Positions 45,801-56,865 of a DNA stretch of 64,000 nt are shown piece after piece (the first letter of the stretch is position 1; every line of letters starts with the position of its first letter). The stretch is from Lindgomyces ingoldianus (Eukaryota; Ascomycota; Dothideomycetes; Pleosporales; Lindgomycetaceae): NCBI RefSeq assembly GCF_010093535.1, contig NW_022985189.1:192432-256431 (forward strand), in the 5' to 3' direction. The notes beneath the pieces are model-generated. The model ran no database searches, had not been told where the DNA came from, and saw only the letters and a program-made list of their open reading frames with translations. The translations under genes and the position numbers were made by a program.

Positions 45801-48793
45801 CGGTTTTCCAGTCTGAGTACCTTGTGCAGTTTCGGCAGATTGAGGTGCATGGTCTGAGGGTGATTGAACAGAGGGGACGGCAGCCCGGGAAGGCGTTCTT
45901 ATTGCAATTGGTTGAGATGGCTTCTCAACATCTGTCACCCGGGTACTGGCGAGTTTTGCAGCTATTGCACCTTTCTGGTTGTTCTCGACGGTGAGTCTGG
46001 CTGGCTTGACTTTGCCCGGTGTAATATCAATCGTAGCAGTGCCTGTTGTTGGCGCCGCCGTCCCACCTTTCCCCCCAAAACTAATTTGTCGAAGAAACCA
46101 TCCCGTTGATCTAGTATTGATATCGGGCTTGGTAGGCGCAGCTAGGATTGTAGGTAGAGGTGGTATGCCGGTTCTTTTTGGGGGAGTATTTCCTCTACTA
46201 ACGGCCGGAGACTCATTCGGAGTGGACTGCATTGATCTACGGTGGTCGGTTGAGTCTCCAGAATCCCCTCGTTGATGGAAGCCAGGACGTTGAAAGTCAT
46301 TAATCCGCGTCGAGGTCATCTGTCGATAGAGCACATCCGCACGCGGGACGCCTTGTATTTTGGCCTCGGGACCTCTGTAGATACTTCCTCGTGGGGACTG
46401 AATCTCAATCTCCCGTGATCGCTCCCTCACCAAGGGAAAGTTAACTTCTGGCGGGGGTCTGACGGTCTTTCCAGTTGAAGGACCAAGGCTCCTGACTGAA
46501 GAAGACAAGAAGGAAGTATCTTTCGACGAAGGTTCGGGTGATTTGTCTTTGCCCTGTATTGAATGTCCTTGCAGAAAGCTCTGAACATGAGTGGATTGCG
46601 ATTGCCCATCCACCAAGGGTGAGAAAACATATTCGTCGTAGGATTCCATCCAAGCCTTGTGTAGAGACCTTCGACCGTTAAGCTGCTCGTCTGTGTCTGC
46701 CTTTTCCTCTTTTGATGAATAGGAACCCTTAGCATTCGTGATAGCGATGGTATTCACGGGCTGTGCTTCGGTCGTTCCTTTGGGATCATCGAATTGCTCC
46801 CGTAGAATATGCGGGTAAAGGGTTTCTTCTTCCATGTATGGAATTGCGATATCGCCAAGCTCGTTTTCCATGACCCCCATCATCTGCAGTTCATACATTC
46901 GACAGCGCAGAGAAAAGTTACCCCTCCTCCTCTGATACTTCGTCACCGCTTTCATAGCCTTTCGAGGTTTCGAAAGCTCAACGATTTCATCAGATGGTCC
47001 AGACCAAAACGACACATCAACCCAGTGTGGCATAGCATACCTCCACTCATCAAGTTCAAATGGAGATACGAGTGGCGTGTCATTCGAGATGATAGGAGGA
47101 GGGAGAGCTAGAGATGCTTCAACCATTGATCCGAAGTTTGGATAGTGTTGACGGGGAGTCTTATCGTCTTGCTCATTGAAAGCGTCCGTAGACCCCTGTC
47201 TGCCACGAGGTGTGCGATGTTTGACTGGCTTGGATCTCGTACCAGACATGACTCGGGGGGTACGGTATTTGAACAGTGGAACTGAGTGTAACGGCATCGG
47301 TGAGAGACAGACCAAGTCGATGCCGATACCGGATCCAATAAGCGTATCTGTAGTCAGTTTCAACATGTTGTAGTCTACTTCAAAAACACCTGTTCCTGCA
47401 GTGATGACAACGACAGAAATCCCGGTCCGAACTAAGTCGCGATCAATGTAGTCTTTTGCAAATTGCGCTGCAGCCAGATTAATGGCCTCCAGGACGTTTC
47501 CGTGAGTCGCAGTCGATGGCTTGCCCGCGATTATGAGTTCATCCGCCGTAGCATTTTCCTCGCGATTTGTGACATGGCTTTTCGACCTCGGTACAAGTGA
47601 TACATCTCGAAGAAACGTTCTGAACTCCTTCTTGAGCTGATATAAGATGTTGATCCAATCTCCGCTAGCCATGTCGCTGACGACAACGCGATAATAATCT
47701 CTGGAATGGTGGGACTGTGCCTCGAAGCCATTGTTATTGGCCGGCTCACCAACATGATCCGGAAATGACTCTCCATCATATTCCATCCTAGTGAAGAGAA
47801 TGATCGTAACTAAATGTCGCGCATTTAGTTTCATCCATCTCTTGAAAAGATCGGGAAGAAACCCATTCACAACCTTGTTGAACATGATTTCACCTGCGCC
47901 TTCTGCGTCAAAGTCCCACATCTCTTTAGACATCTGAATGAAGAGCACGTAGCGAGCTGACTCACTACGAAATACGGGTTTGGTCATTGACGAGAAATAG
48001 CCGGAGTGTGTCGACTGCCCGTTGATGTAGACATTCCTGATTGTGGCTTTGATGGTGCCCATGAAAAGCAGCTTTTGTCCTCGATAGACCGTGCGATTGC
48101 TGAGTTCAGAGACGGACATCCGCCACATATCAGCCCGAGCAAGATATTCGTCGCGGAAGGCGACCTCCACATGGGATGCAGAATGGGTATCTTCATCGGC
48201 CTTCCCTGGATTAATTACAATACAAGAAGTAGACCAGATTATATTCTTACAGGAGTTACAACAATCTGCATGCGGCTACGCAAGCCGAAGACCTTCGCGA
48301 TCTTTTCAGAAAGGGAGACCTGCAAGCACTCAGTCTTGGTCTTGACGATTTATTGCCCGAGACTTACTTGCAAATTGGGATGCTTAGATTTCAGATCTGC
48401 AGAGAGTGGTTTCGCGACAAAGATATATGACTTCTCGAGATCGACCTCGCGCCCTCCTTGGAGAGGTGCTCCATTTTCATCAAGAGTAATCATCACAGAC
48501 CCTCGACGAGTCCGCCTTGGTTGATCTTCCGGCATAGCATCCCTAGAAGTATTCTCGGCCTTTGCTTGGCTTGTATCGTTTTGGGGGGTATTTGCAGCAT
48601 TCTGGAAATCTCGAATGACCGTAGCCTGCTTAAGAGCTATGATCTGTATCAAGGAGCCAGGTGTTGCTGGGAACTCTGGGAACTTTTCCCCATTGAAAAC
48701 GACATCATCTCTTGAGAAATTCTCGTCATGCGTCCAAAGAGTGCATACCTTTTGCACTCTCGTACGTTTGACGCTCAAGACGGATTTGGACAT
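42879..48793 (-). CDS. IML1: Vacuolar membrane-associated protein Iml1 (DEPDC5-like, SEACIT/GATOR1)
   Basis: Three exons, complement(42879-48200, 48251-48319, 48368-48793), give 1938 residues. Features in order: N-terminal CTLWTHDENFSRDDVVFN and SYIFVAKPLSADLKSKHPNL; exon 2 VSLSEKIAKVFGLRSRMQIV; then SASHVEVAFRDEYLARADMW and GQKLLFMGTIKATIRNVYIN; a von Willebrand-like segment with FVIQMSKEMWDFDAEGAGE-type sequence near 47880-47950; and a DEP domain at roughly residues 1380-1450 (WRLHYNCFIGFDLTTWLQSN, then GLFQHVQKRHQFRDGNFFYQ). Iml1 is the GAP subunit for Gtr1 in SEACIT and represses TORC1 on nitrogen or amino-acid starvation (family knowledge). The second intron ends AAG rather than CAG, 5 nt past an unused CAG; only that choice keeps the frame. 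The C-terminus is Ser/Gly-rich. Confidence 0.95.
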
Positions 48794-49764
48794 TGTAGCA
48801 CCCGAACATTAACGTCGACAAGGGAGAGTGCCTGATAGCCTCGCAGGTTCCCATGTTTTCAGCCTGAGAAATAGGTCGAATGCGACTTCATGAGGCCTAA
48901 TCGAAGTATCGAGTTTCGCTGAGCCTTGTTATGGATGAGCCGTGGCTTTTGATCCCATGAAGGGTGGGGTATAAGCAAAGATTGAAGTTAAAGACAATCA
49001 AAAGGCAGTGATGGTAAGTGCAAGTGAAGCGATGGAGCCAAAAAGCGACCTAATGGGGTGTTCCCTGTTCATTGGAGATGGGATATTACGATGCAAGAGA
49101 TGAGAAATGGATGATTGGTGGTGGAAGGGGCTGCAGGTAAGGTTGGCGTTGGTTTCGCTTGCCTATTTTCTGCATCCATTCACCGCCCTTGAAACAGGGC
49201 TAGCGCCAACATCCGGACCATGGGTACCAGAACCTAACGTCAACCAGATGGAAAAGACCCCTCAAAGTTCCCTTCCTCAGTTGGGCTAGAACGAACGCGA
49301 CAACACTAGGACTGCGCTTTGTAATCTTCCTAAAGAATAGTAAACCAGAAACATAGCGAAAGCCTCAGATGTCAGCATCTCAATTTCCCTAGCCTTAATT
49401 TATCTAGTTTGCGAGCTTGTGATTATTCCCCTCCCTTAGACCACCTTCTCTTGGCTCACCTCCCTATACTGGCAAACATCATGATCATCTTCAAGATACA
49501 TCATCGTTATCTCAACGGTGTAACTTCCCTCACTAAGATAATGTATATAAAAGAAAAGGCACTACAAAAACCTCCCCCAGTGCCCCGTTTCGTTATTAGG
49601 TTAAACCAAGGTATGTTCTCTCCAGTCAAGAAAAGGAAAGTGAAAATGAATCTACTTACCAGCCTCTTCTTTGACTTAGTTTCGAACCCCACAATGTGAT
49701 TGTCGATATCAAAGGACAGCCACTTCCTGTTTGCGAAGGACCGTCAAATATGGCTCTTACATGA
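48794..49764. other. IML1 upstream region
   Basis: Nearly 1 kb between the IML1 start and transposon copy B. It contains the probable IML1 promoter. Short frames at 49107-49289 and 49409-49699 (+) show no family resemblance. Confidence 0.45.
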
Positions 49765-50510
49765 CAGGGCTTCCAACGGGCGGTACTACAGCCCGTACAA
49801 AGTGAACCGTAACGGTCACGTATTCAGTACGAATGTACTGAGCTTGTGAGCCGCACTGTACGTTTAATAATACCCTAGGTACAGTACGTAGTACAGATTA
49901 TATTACCCCTTTAGGAAGTTTGTATAGTGATTTTAGAGGAGCAGGAGGGCTGGCGAGCAGAAAGCCTGCAGGGAGCGTTTAGAGGGGTTTCTAAGGTTCT
50001 AATTAGCTAAAAATTTTAAGCAGACGCTTAAAAAAAAAATTTTTATGTATTTTAATCTATTTATCTGCTGTCTATTACTTTAAAAATGATTATTACTAGT
50101 TATTTTCTATTATAGAGTTGTCTATCCACGCGCCTTGCTCTCTTATAGGCCTTATCTAGTTAATTAGATACTAGTCTTGTAGGCTGCAGCAGTAGATAGC
50201 TATAGCTATATTGTTTAACATCTACTAAGGGAGCATAAGGTTAGCGTTAATAAAGAGCTCTTACCTAATAGCGTACAGCTACTGCAGCATCTATAGAAGG
50301 CATCTAGAGGCCTATTATCTTAGCTATTTAACTAAAGTACAGCGTACTTTAATTAAATTATACTACTTGTACAGATTACATAAGCTGTACCGGTTACAAT
50401 ACGTATACCTACCTCTCCTCCTCCCTTTTGTACGAACGTACACAAAATCTCACTCGTACAGGTCTCAAAACCGCCCAATCGTACAGTACTACGCCTTGTT
50501 GGAAGCCCTG
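49765..50510. mobile_element. hAT-like non-autonomous element, copy B
   Basis: The ends are CAGGGCTTCCAAC... and ...GTTGGAAGCCCTG, a 13-bp perfect terminal inverted repeat. The first 260 bp and last 210 bp align with copy A (10320-11254). The interior is shorter, more AT-rich and clearly diverged. Many differences from copy A are C-to-T or G-to-A (for example ATCACGTGAGCC in A against ATTACATAAGCT in B), as repeat-induced point mutation would leave. No clean 8-bp target duplication is visible: TTACATGA on the left and TGCATGGA on the right match only poorly. Confidence 0.75.
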
Positions 50511-52022
50511 TGCATGGACTCGCAACACCAACCTTCGTCACCGCACTTTTCGGGACATCCTTCGGGGCCCCATCACCAAACACTTTGTTCAATAACTTAT
50601 TCAACAGATACTAGCTTCTGGTGAAGTATTTATCTAGCATTTGCTTCTACTCTAGATCTGGATTGCCACAACCTCCTCCACCCTACTCCTAAGCAACACT
50701 GAAAAGGCCACTGAAAGGCCAGTAGGCTGGACTAGCTATGCCAGCGCCAGGAATAGTAAACGTACCAACAGCACCTAAATCAATGCCTAGACAGCCGGTC
50801 ACGATGGCCAGAACATTGGGTTCAGAGTTAGTGTCGGCGCCGCCATCCTAGAAAAAGGATATGGTATCGAGTTGAAAAATGCATGAATGGTGAGGCCTTG
50901 GTAGAATTCGTGCAACACAATAGCTGTTTCGCGAAATTTCTGAGCCGTGTAGAAGAGGAACCCTTCGAGATTCTTTGGACGATCATGGCAGAGATAGTCT
51001 ATCATAAGTCTCAGAATTATTATCGACTGTGTTTGGAGTGATGTCTAAGTTAGGTTGAATTGTACTTACGATAGTTATCATTCATAGGCTTACAAACACC
51101 CAGCTGATCCACACAGTCGAAGTTAGGTACTTTTTTCGGACATATGTATATGCCGATGCGGTTTACCCATCTGCTACATGGGGCAACTTGAGCCGCGCCG
51201 CTTCAAGCCAATCCTCCACCTCGATCTTGTTCTAGATTTGTTAGCTGTGTTTTTTGCCACTGTTAATTCTATCGGCGAGCGAGCAGACATCTGTGCAGCC
51301 TTATAGATCAAATTTACCATCCAGGACATATATTGACAGGAGACTGAAACTGCACCTAGCCTCCGAGGAATTGGAGGGAGGCTATGAGAAGGACTGCGAA
51401 TCGCATGAAAGTATAGTCGTTACTTAAGTACAGACAAATGAAGGGAAAACGAAAGTACATCGTCTCGATCAATTGTTCGACCTTTTGTATTTTACAGTTT
51501 AGACGCATGAAGAAAAAGTTACCCAGGAAGAGAAGAAAGCTAATAACATTATGTCTTGCCCAACCAAAATCCGATGCGTACTACCGCTGATATCGGCTTG
51601 CGCCTAGAGTCCGTTGCCATATCGCCAGCACCATGGGGGGTAGCAGGGAGACTGCAGGTTAACCTAAATATGTAATCTTCAAAGCTGCTTGAGTCACGAA
51701 TGAACAGCAAATAAGGCTCTTTCAATCACCTTGCCCGCCCTTCAATCTCGACTTAATGGCGTGTGCAGTTTTAGATTCTGGGGGCCTTAGAATTGGAAGC
51801 CTGACCACACCATTTTAAATGGTAGGGTCTTCAATCCGCGAGGCAGCATTTTCATGTCTCCAGGAAGTGTAAAAGTGCTCATTAGGCCTTCAGCTCTGGA
51901 GTACACTCTTGGTGATCTTTCCCAGCTGGTTTGAAGACACCCGATGTCCTTCAATCTTGGGTCCTCACGGCCCTCTCGGGAAAGCTGAGCATCCTGTTAT
52001 GCACTGCCTTTATCCCCTCTCA
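50511..52022. other. Decayed AT-rich region
   Basis: No open frame longer than about 70 codons fits a family, and stops are dense in all frames. It is probably degraded repeat or gene sequence upstream of the sulfatase relic. Confidence 0.4.
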
Positions 52023-52850
52023 AAATACCAACAAACGCCAAATGTTGTTTTCATTTTAGCTGGCAAACAGGACACGTGCATGAGCTCAATAAAATACATG
52101 CAGGAGGCGCAGAATCTCCTTATTGCAGAAGGGATATTATACACACGAAACTACACGTCGACCGCGTTCTGCTGTCCGACTCGTGTTAGCATATTGACTG
52201 GTTTGCATGCACACAACCACCAGGTAGTCGATGTGAATAGGGTAGATTTTTCATGATTCCCCTCTTTCCCTGGGGTGATGGAGCGCTCATTCCTAAGACC
52301 ACCCAAATGCCGACTGGTATCGAGTCCTAGCTAGTGGTTTAAATGGAAACTATCTCCCGAATTAGTTACGCAACCAGAGATACCGGACTTACTACACCAG
52401 CAAGCTCTACAATAGAATGCACAAGGTAATAGTAGAGAAGAGTGCTGCTCTAAGACAGAAGATAACCGCAAGCCATCTGTGCTCCTCTATTTCCAGTCGT
52501 TGCAAACCCCTCCGATTATAGGAGCACGTAGGACTTGTTGGTCAATAGTAATATGTGGCATTGTTTCAGTCCACCCTTTCTGCATCTTGAAGTGACTGGG
52601 ATGACTTGGAATAAATAAAGATCCTCCATAACAAGTACATAGCTGGCGTGGTGATGGACAATACCTATGGGTGCCTTCAAGGCGGCTGTGAATGGTGAGG
52701 AGCTATGTTCTGTCGGAATTGCTCCAGTTACTCCCAATACCCAAGCTAGAACGAGTCCGGGCCCACCTTCACTAGCAAGGAAATATAATGGCACATTTCC
52801 CGGTGCGAAGATTCCGCCTGCGAGCGTTTCAATCCTTCCAAAGTTAGTTC
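52023..52850 (+). pseudogene. Arylsulfatase pseudogene
   Basis: Segment one (52023-52245) reads TPNVVFIL with the expected N-terminal sulfatase strand, then NYTSTAFCCPTRVSILTGLH followed by AHNH. This is the formylglycine active-site region (family form C-x-P-S/T-R...LTG). A second frame near 52335-52430 gives GLNGNYLPN, a stop, then RYRTYYTSKLYN, matching the sulfatase GxxxNYLP...TYYxGKL block. A third piece near 52695-52830 gives VGIAPVTPNTQ and YNGTFPGAKIP, matching the following conserved blocks. Frame shifts, stops and an unrelated-looking insert between blocks two and three show it is dead. The C-terminal half is missing. Confidence 0.75.
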
Positions 52851-53291
52851 ACAATTGCCTAATACTTACATACTCACATTCTAGGCTATTTTCAAGTTTG
52901 AAACTAAGCTGATCGATGAGCAGAGATTGGGGCAAAATTTGCGCGGGAGTTGAATCAGCTCAAGGGTGATTAAGTTCACATCCTTCAACGTCACTATCAG
53001 TGCGGTACTGAAGCCCTCTCGTCTGTAGACAATCTTGCTATCTACAATCCAACACGTGCCTTCCTGTGAGGCTGAAAATATGAGCCTAAGTCTCCAACCC
53101 AGCTGCTCTTCACCTCCTACCTCTGCTACATTAAAGCAGCTGCTCAAAACTGGATTGCCCCCCCTCTATCCCAAAGCCCCAGTGGTCAGATTCAGAATCA
53201 TTAGTTACTGTTGCAGTTAGGGTTAGAGTTTCCAATAGCCTCTTAAACTTCTTCAACCTTACATGTTACATTTTCAATTTCTACAGGAAAT

Positions 53292-54560
53292 ATGGAAGCA
53301 GAAGTTGTGGCTCTTATCACCGATGATGAGAGAGGCGATATCGAGGACGCAATCTCTGAATATCTCTCACTAGATATGAAGCTCCGGTATGACCGAGGTA
53401 GGATTCACTAGATATAATACATCGCGAGCAGTATTTTATGAGTATATACTACGTATTGAGCAAGAGTGCCGACGGACCTCATCAGAGAAAAGAAATGGCT
53501 TCCGACCTAGTATAAACCGATCATTGGCTACCTAGGGAATCGTAGGTATGCTAGCACCTAACTCTAACCAGCGTGCCTTCTATCTAACAGGTATCTGTAT
53601 TGTTGCAGTATTCTGATTGGGATGGATAAAAAAGTCTCCTACTTTAGGGGAGAAGCTCAGGCCCTCAGGTACCCGATCGAGCGTGGGATAGTCACAAATT
53701 GGAATGGCATGGGGAAGGCCTGACATCACACTTTTACAATGAGTTAAGGGCTGCGCTAAAAGAATATCCAGCCCTAATGTCAGAATCTCATACTAACTCT
53801 CAGGGCAACATGGAAGTAGCCAACTGTCACGCGCGTGTTCAAACCGACTTATCCCATGTCCAAAGGGGAAAAAATGGCCCAGATCTTGTTCGAGACGTTC
53901 AAAGCCCCGGCACTCTATGTTTTATCCAGCTCATTCTTCGCCATTTATGCCTCTGGCTGAACAACGGGAGCTGTCGTTGAATCAGAGGACGGAGTTTACT
54001 CATATGGTGCCAATTGGCGAGGGCTTCATGGCTGGTCCTGACCTGGTTGTCTATCTGACGAAAATGCCGACGGACCGGTATACCTTCGCTACTTCAGCTG
54101 AGTTTGCTGTAGCTCAAGCATAAAAGAGGAACTGCTCTATACGGCGCTTAGCTTCGGATAGGAGATTGCACTAGCATTTAGAGAGGAAGGAACACCGGGA
54201 GTATATTCTCCCTACGAGCTGATTCGTTTGGCCGGTTTCGTGATACTAGCTGTGCCATGACTGCATTGGTGGACATGGCTGTGGTCTCGGGACTGGCATT
54301 TACTAATGATCTTAGAATGGAAGGTCCGTGGTCCATAAGCCTGTCTCGAGAAACGTGGTGTCGGTCTCTAGACCCGATAGCTATGGTAAGTTGTGGACAT
54401 GCGGGTGATACTGATTTTAATCTAGCCTGACTAGTTATTCCGTCCCGAAAGCCTGTGGCTAGGCCTAAGCTCGCAAGTCTAGAGAAGTCTTATGAGCTAC
54501 CAGATTGGTACTCGCATTCCATTATTCGGCTCTGGATAGGTGAGAGACCGGCAATGAGTT
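53292..54560 (+). pseudogene. Actin-family pseudogene
   Basis: Successive fragments follow the order of actin. They are an N-terminal MEAEVVALITDD (53292), [20 protein letters not shown] followed by [14 protein letters not shown] (about 53610-53715), SHFYNELRAALKEYPALMSE (about 53710), KMAQILFETFKAPALYVL and FAIYASG then a stop (about 53870-53955), VVESEDGVYSYG, then MVPIGEGFMAG and DRYTFATSAEF (54004-54120), KEELLYTALSFG (about 54125), and LEKSYELPD (about 54480). Conventional actin has the same blocks (for example HTFYNELRVAPEEHP and SYELPDG; family knowledge). Changes of frame and stops throughout make it non-functional, and the last third is not found. Spacing suggests it once had introns, so it is not an obvious processed copy. 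Confidence 0.8.
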
Positions 54561-56120
54561 GGAATGTAGCCTAGTAAAGTATATTTACATGTTATAATTC
54601 TAGTTGTTTCTATCATCTATGTCCATGCCGTGAGCGAGTAGCATCAACAACTTTGAGTCGAAGTGTTTTTGACTTAATGGCCTCAGATAGTTGTGTGTAT
54701 AGTGACCGGCAGTCAGTGCCTGGAGTGTCTTATCTATACTTTTGTAGTTTGATTTGAAGAAAGTAAATGGTGGTTACAAATCGAACATGGTCGACTTCCG
54801 CTGCAACTCCTCATTTAGTGTGGAACATGACTGGGGTAGAATTAATCTGTTAACCATCTCGCTAGAATTAGGGAGAATGTTAATAAGCTGGAGAAGTTCG
54901 CCCCCCCTTGTTATGCTCCACCTTTAATGTCAAGATGCAGTACACCCCATAGCCAGAGAGATGAATCGGAACGCAATCAGTTCGTACTTAGGAAAGCAAG
55001 GTCTTTCTGGTACTACCAACCCTGGCTAAATAGACAGCATATTATATTGCATAGGGTCAAGAGCTAGTGAGTGATAAACCCAAGTATATACGCCTTCTGC
55101 CAAGACTAAAAGTAAAAAAAAAGAATCTCAATTATTTGAACGCAATGACGAAAGCCGAGAGTAAGTGGACCTGTTATTTTAGTCTCATTCTCTTTATAAA
55201 ACTACTTAGTAGGCTAGTAGTCGGCACATGGTTCGTAGGTAGCTTGTACAGGGCTTTATGCTCACACGTGGCTGATGTGATTGGAGAGCCGGGATGATCC
55301 ATAACTCGAAAGTTGTCCTTGGCAAGGGTCCAGGCATCGATAAAGGCCCTGTGCGTGACTTCCTTTGTCTTCGGGATTTGGAGGGAAAGCACAGGCAGAT
55401 GGTTGGACGGAGCCTTCTCTAGCTCGGGAAGGTGATAGTGAGAATGCGTGATTGGAATGTCATCCGTCCAAAAAAAAATTTTTTTTTTGTCGCCATTCCT
55501 GCGGTGTGTATGCACCTTGGGATAATGGATATCGACCGGTCGTCGTGTCTCTAGGTTTGTCACTCACGAGCGATGTTTCGTTCGTTCGTGCAATGGACCG
55601 GTCTAGTCTTGGTTAGATATCTCGAACTTATACCCATGATCCTTGTGCTTCGGTTCTAAAATTCCTGGCTGCTCATTGGTCGAAATGAGAAAAATGAAGT
55701 GTGATTTATGGGAGAATCCCTGCTGATTCGACGGTTGAATGAAAAGATAAAACTGAGGATGTGATATTAAGAAATCCTTGGTAGGTCTTTCATCGGTCGG
55801 AGACGGGAGCTTGGAAAGCTTCGAGACTTTTGAAACGTGGTTGTGGGGGGCATCGTGATCTTCTTACGTAGTAGTCGTTATCTCTTGTTGAGTCAATCGA
55901 GTGGGTTCATGGCCGTTCCTCGCACAACGAGTCCCATGAAGTTCCCTGGATTGAGTGCCACCGAAACACTGCCTGTTACTGCCACCACTACAGGGGTAGT
56001 AAACCTTGCCATGCATGAGGTTGTTTGCCTTCATGCCGGTAGGCTCGCCCCGCGCCGCCATATCGTGTCCCTGCCATCCAATGCAATGCAATGTCCTTGT
56101 CTCACACATGCGCGCCGGTA
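54561..56120. other. Decayed region and 3' flank of GMF
   Basis: AT-rich sequence without a supported gene. A minus-strand frame at 55174-55563 has protein-like composition in its second half (HRAFIDAWTLAKDNFRVMDH), but its first half crosses an A9T10 homopolymer palindrome at 55470-55488. It may be a relic. 55840-56120 is the probable GMF 3' UTR. Confidence 0.4.
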
Positions 56121-56865
56121 TCACGAATCCCCCTTCAGCTTCGCCTCAATCGCCTCAATATCTTCTAGGTCCTCAGCGGAATCAATCTCAATTATCTTCC
56201 CCACCTCGGCTGTATTCCGCATCAGTTCCTTTGCACCAGCATACAGCATCCTAACCTCGTTGTTGCAAGTGACGGGAAGATAGTACAGCATAACATAGGG
56301 AACAGACAGCCGACCAGAATCCTAGCAATGGCGGTCAGAGAGAGGCCTATCATAGACACAGAGGATGAAGATGGAGGGGAAATAGAATCGTTCGTACGAG
56401 GGTTACAGGATAGCTAAGCAGCACGAATCTGGGTGCATGGTCCGGTAGTTCATCGGCTAGATTCTGCAGGTTTGAGTATACGTCGCCGTCTACAGGCTGG
56501 ATCTCCATCGTCTTTTTGTCGATCTGATCTGGAGAGCAAACAGCGTATCAGCACGGTTTGCAGCTACGGCATCGGCATCGGCAGTGGCGGATTGCGGATT
56601 GCGTATTGAGGATTTAGGTTCGGGACATGCAGCGATGCGACAAAGGCGGTTGCAGATGCTGCGGGCGGATGTAGAAGATGCATGCGTACATATGACAGCC
56701 TGGGGGTCTTTCGCCCGCGAAGTGCCCAGGCGGAACTTGCGTAGCTTGTCCTTGGTCTCTTGCGAGAAGGTGTAGAGACGGGATTCGGAGGCCTGGGGGA
56801 GTCGGCCAAGGTTAGATCGTCTACTCTACGCACAAGCCCAGGGAGAACTATCCTGTACTTGCCAT
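56121..56865 (-). CDS. AIM7: Glia maturation factor family protein (GMF/Aim7), ADF-H domain
   Basis: Four exons, complement(56121-56321, 56398-56528, 56690-56792, 56863-56865), give 145 residues, the normal GMF size. The sequence reads MASESRLYTFSQETKDKLRK, then FRLGTSRAKDPQAVI, ELPDHAPRFVLLSYPVTL, GRLSVPYVMLYYLPVTCNN, and EVRMLYAGAKELMRNTAEVG with a C-terminal acidic helix. These are the hallmarks of fungal GMF. GMF binds Arp2/3 complex and promotes debranching of actin networks (family knowledge). The first coding exon appears to be only the ATG, joined through a 70-nt GC-AG intron (GCAAGT...CCCAG). A GT donor three bases later (ATGGCAA|GT) would put exon 2 out of frame. Transcribed divergently from the molybdopterin-binding-domain gene. 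Confidence 0.9.
56793..56862 (-). other. GC-AG intron directly after the GMF start codon
   Basis: The intron starts GCAAGT immediately after ATG and ends CCCAG before GCCTCCGAA. It yields M-ASESRLYTF, as expected for fungal GMF. The alternative is a 5' exon lying further upstream, which I could not identify. Confidence 0.6.

Noticed and set aside
43270..48524. Plus-strand frames of 100-180 codons opposite IML1
   Set aside because: They lie antisense to a continuous, family-matching 1774-codon exon. No domain is seen in them.
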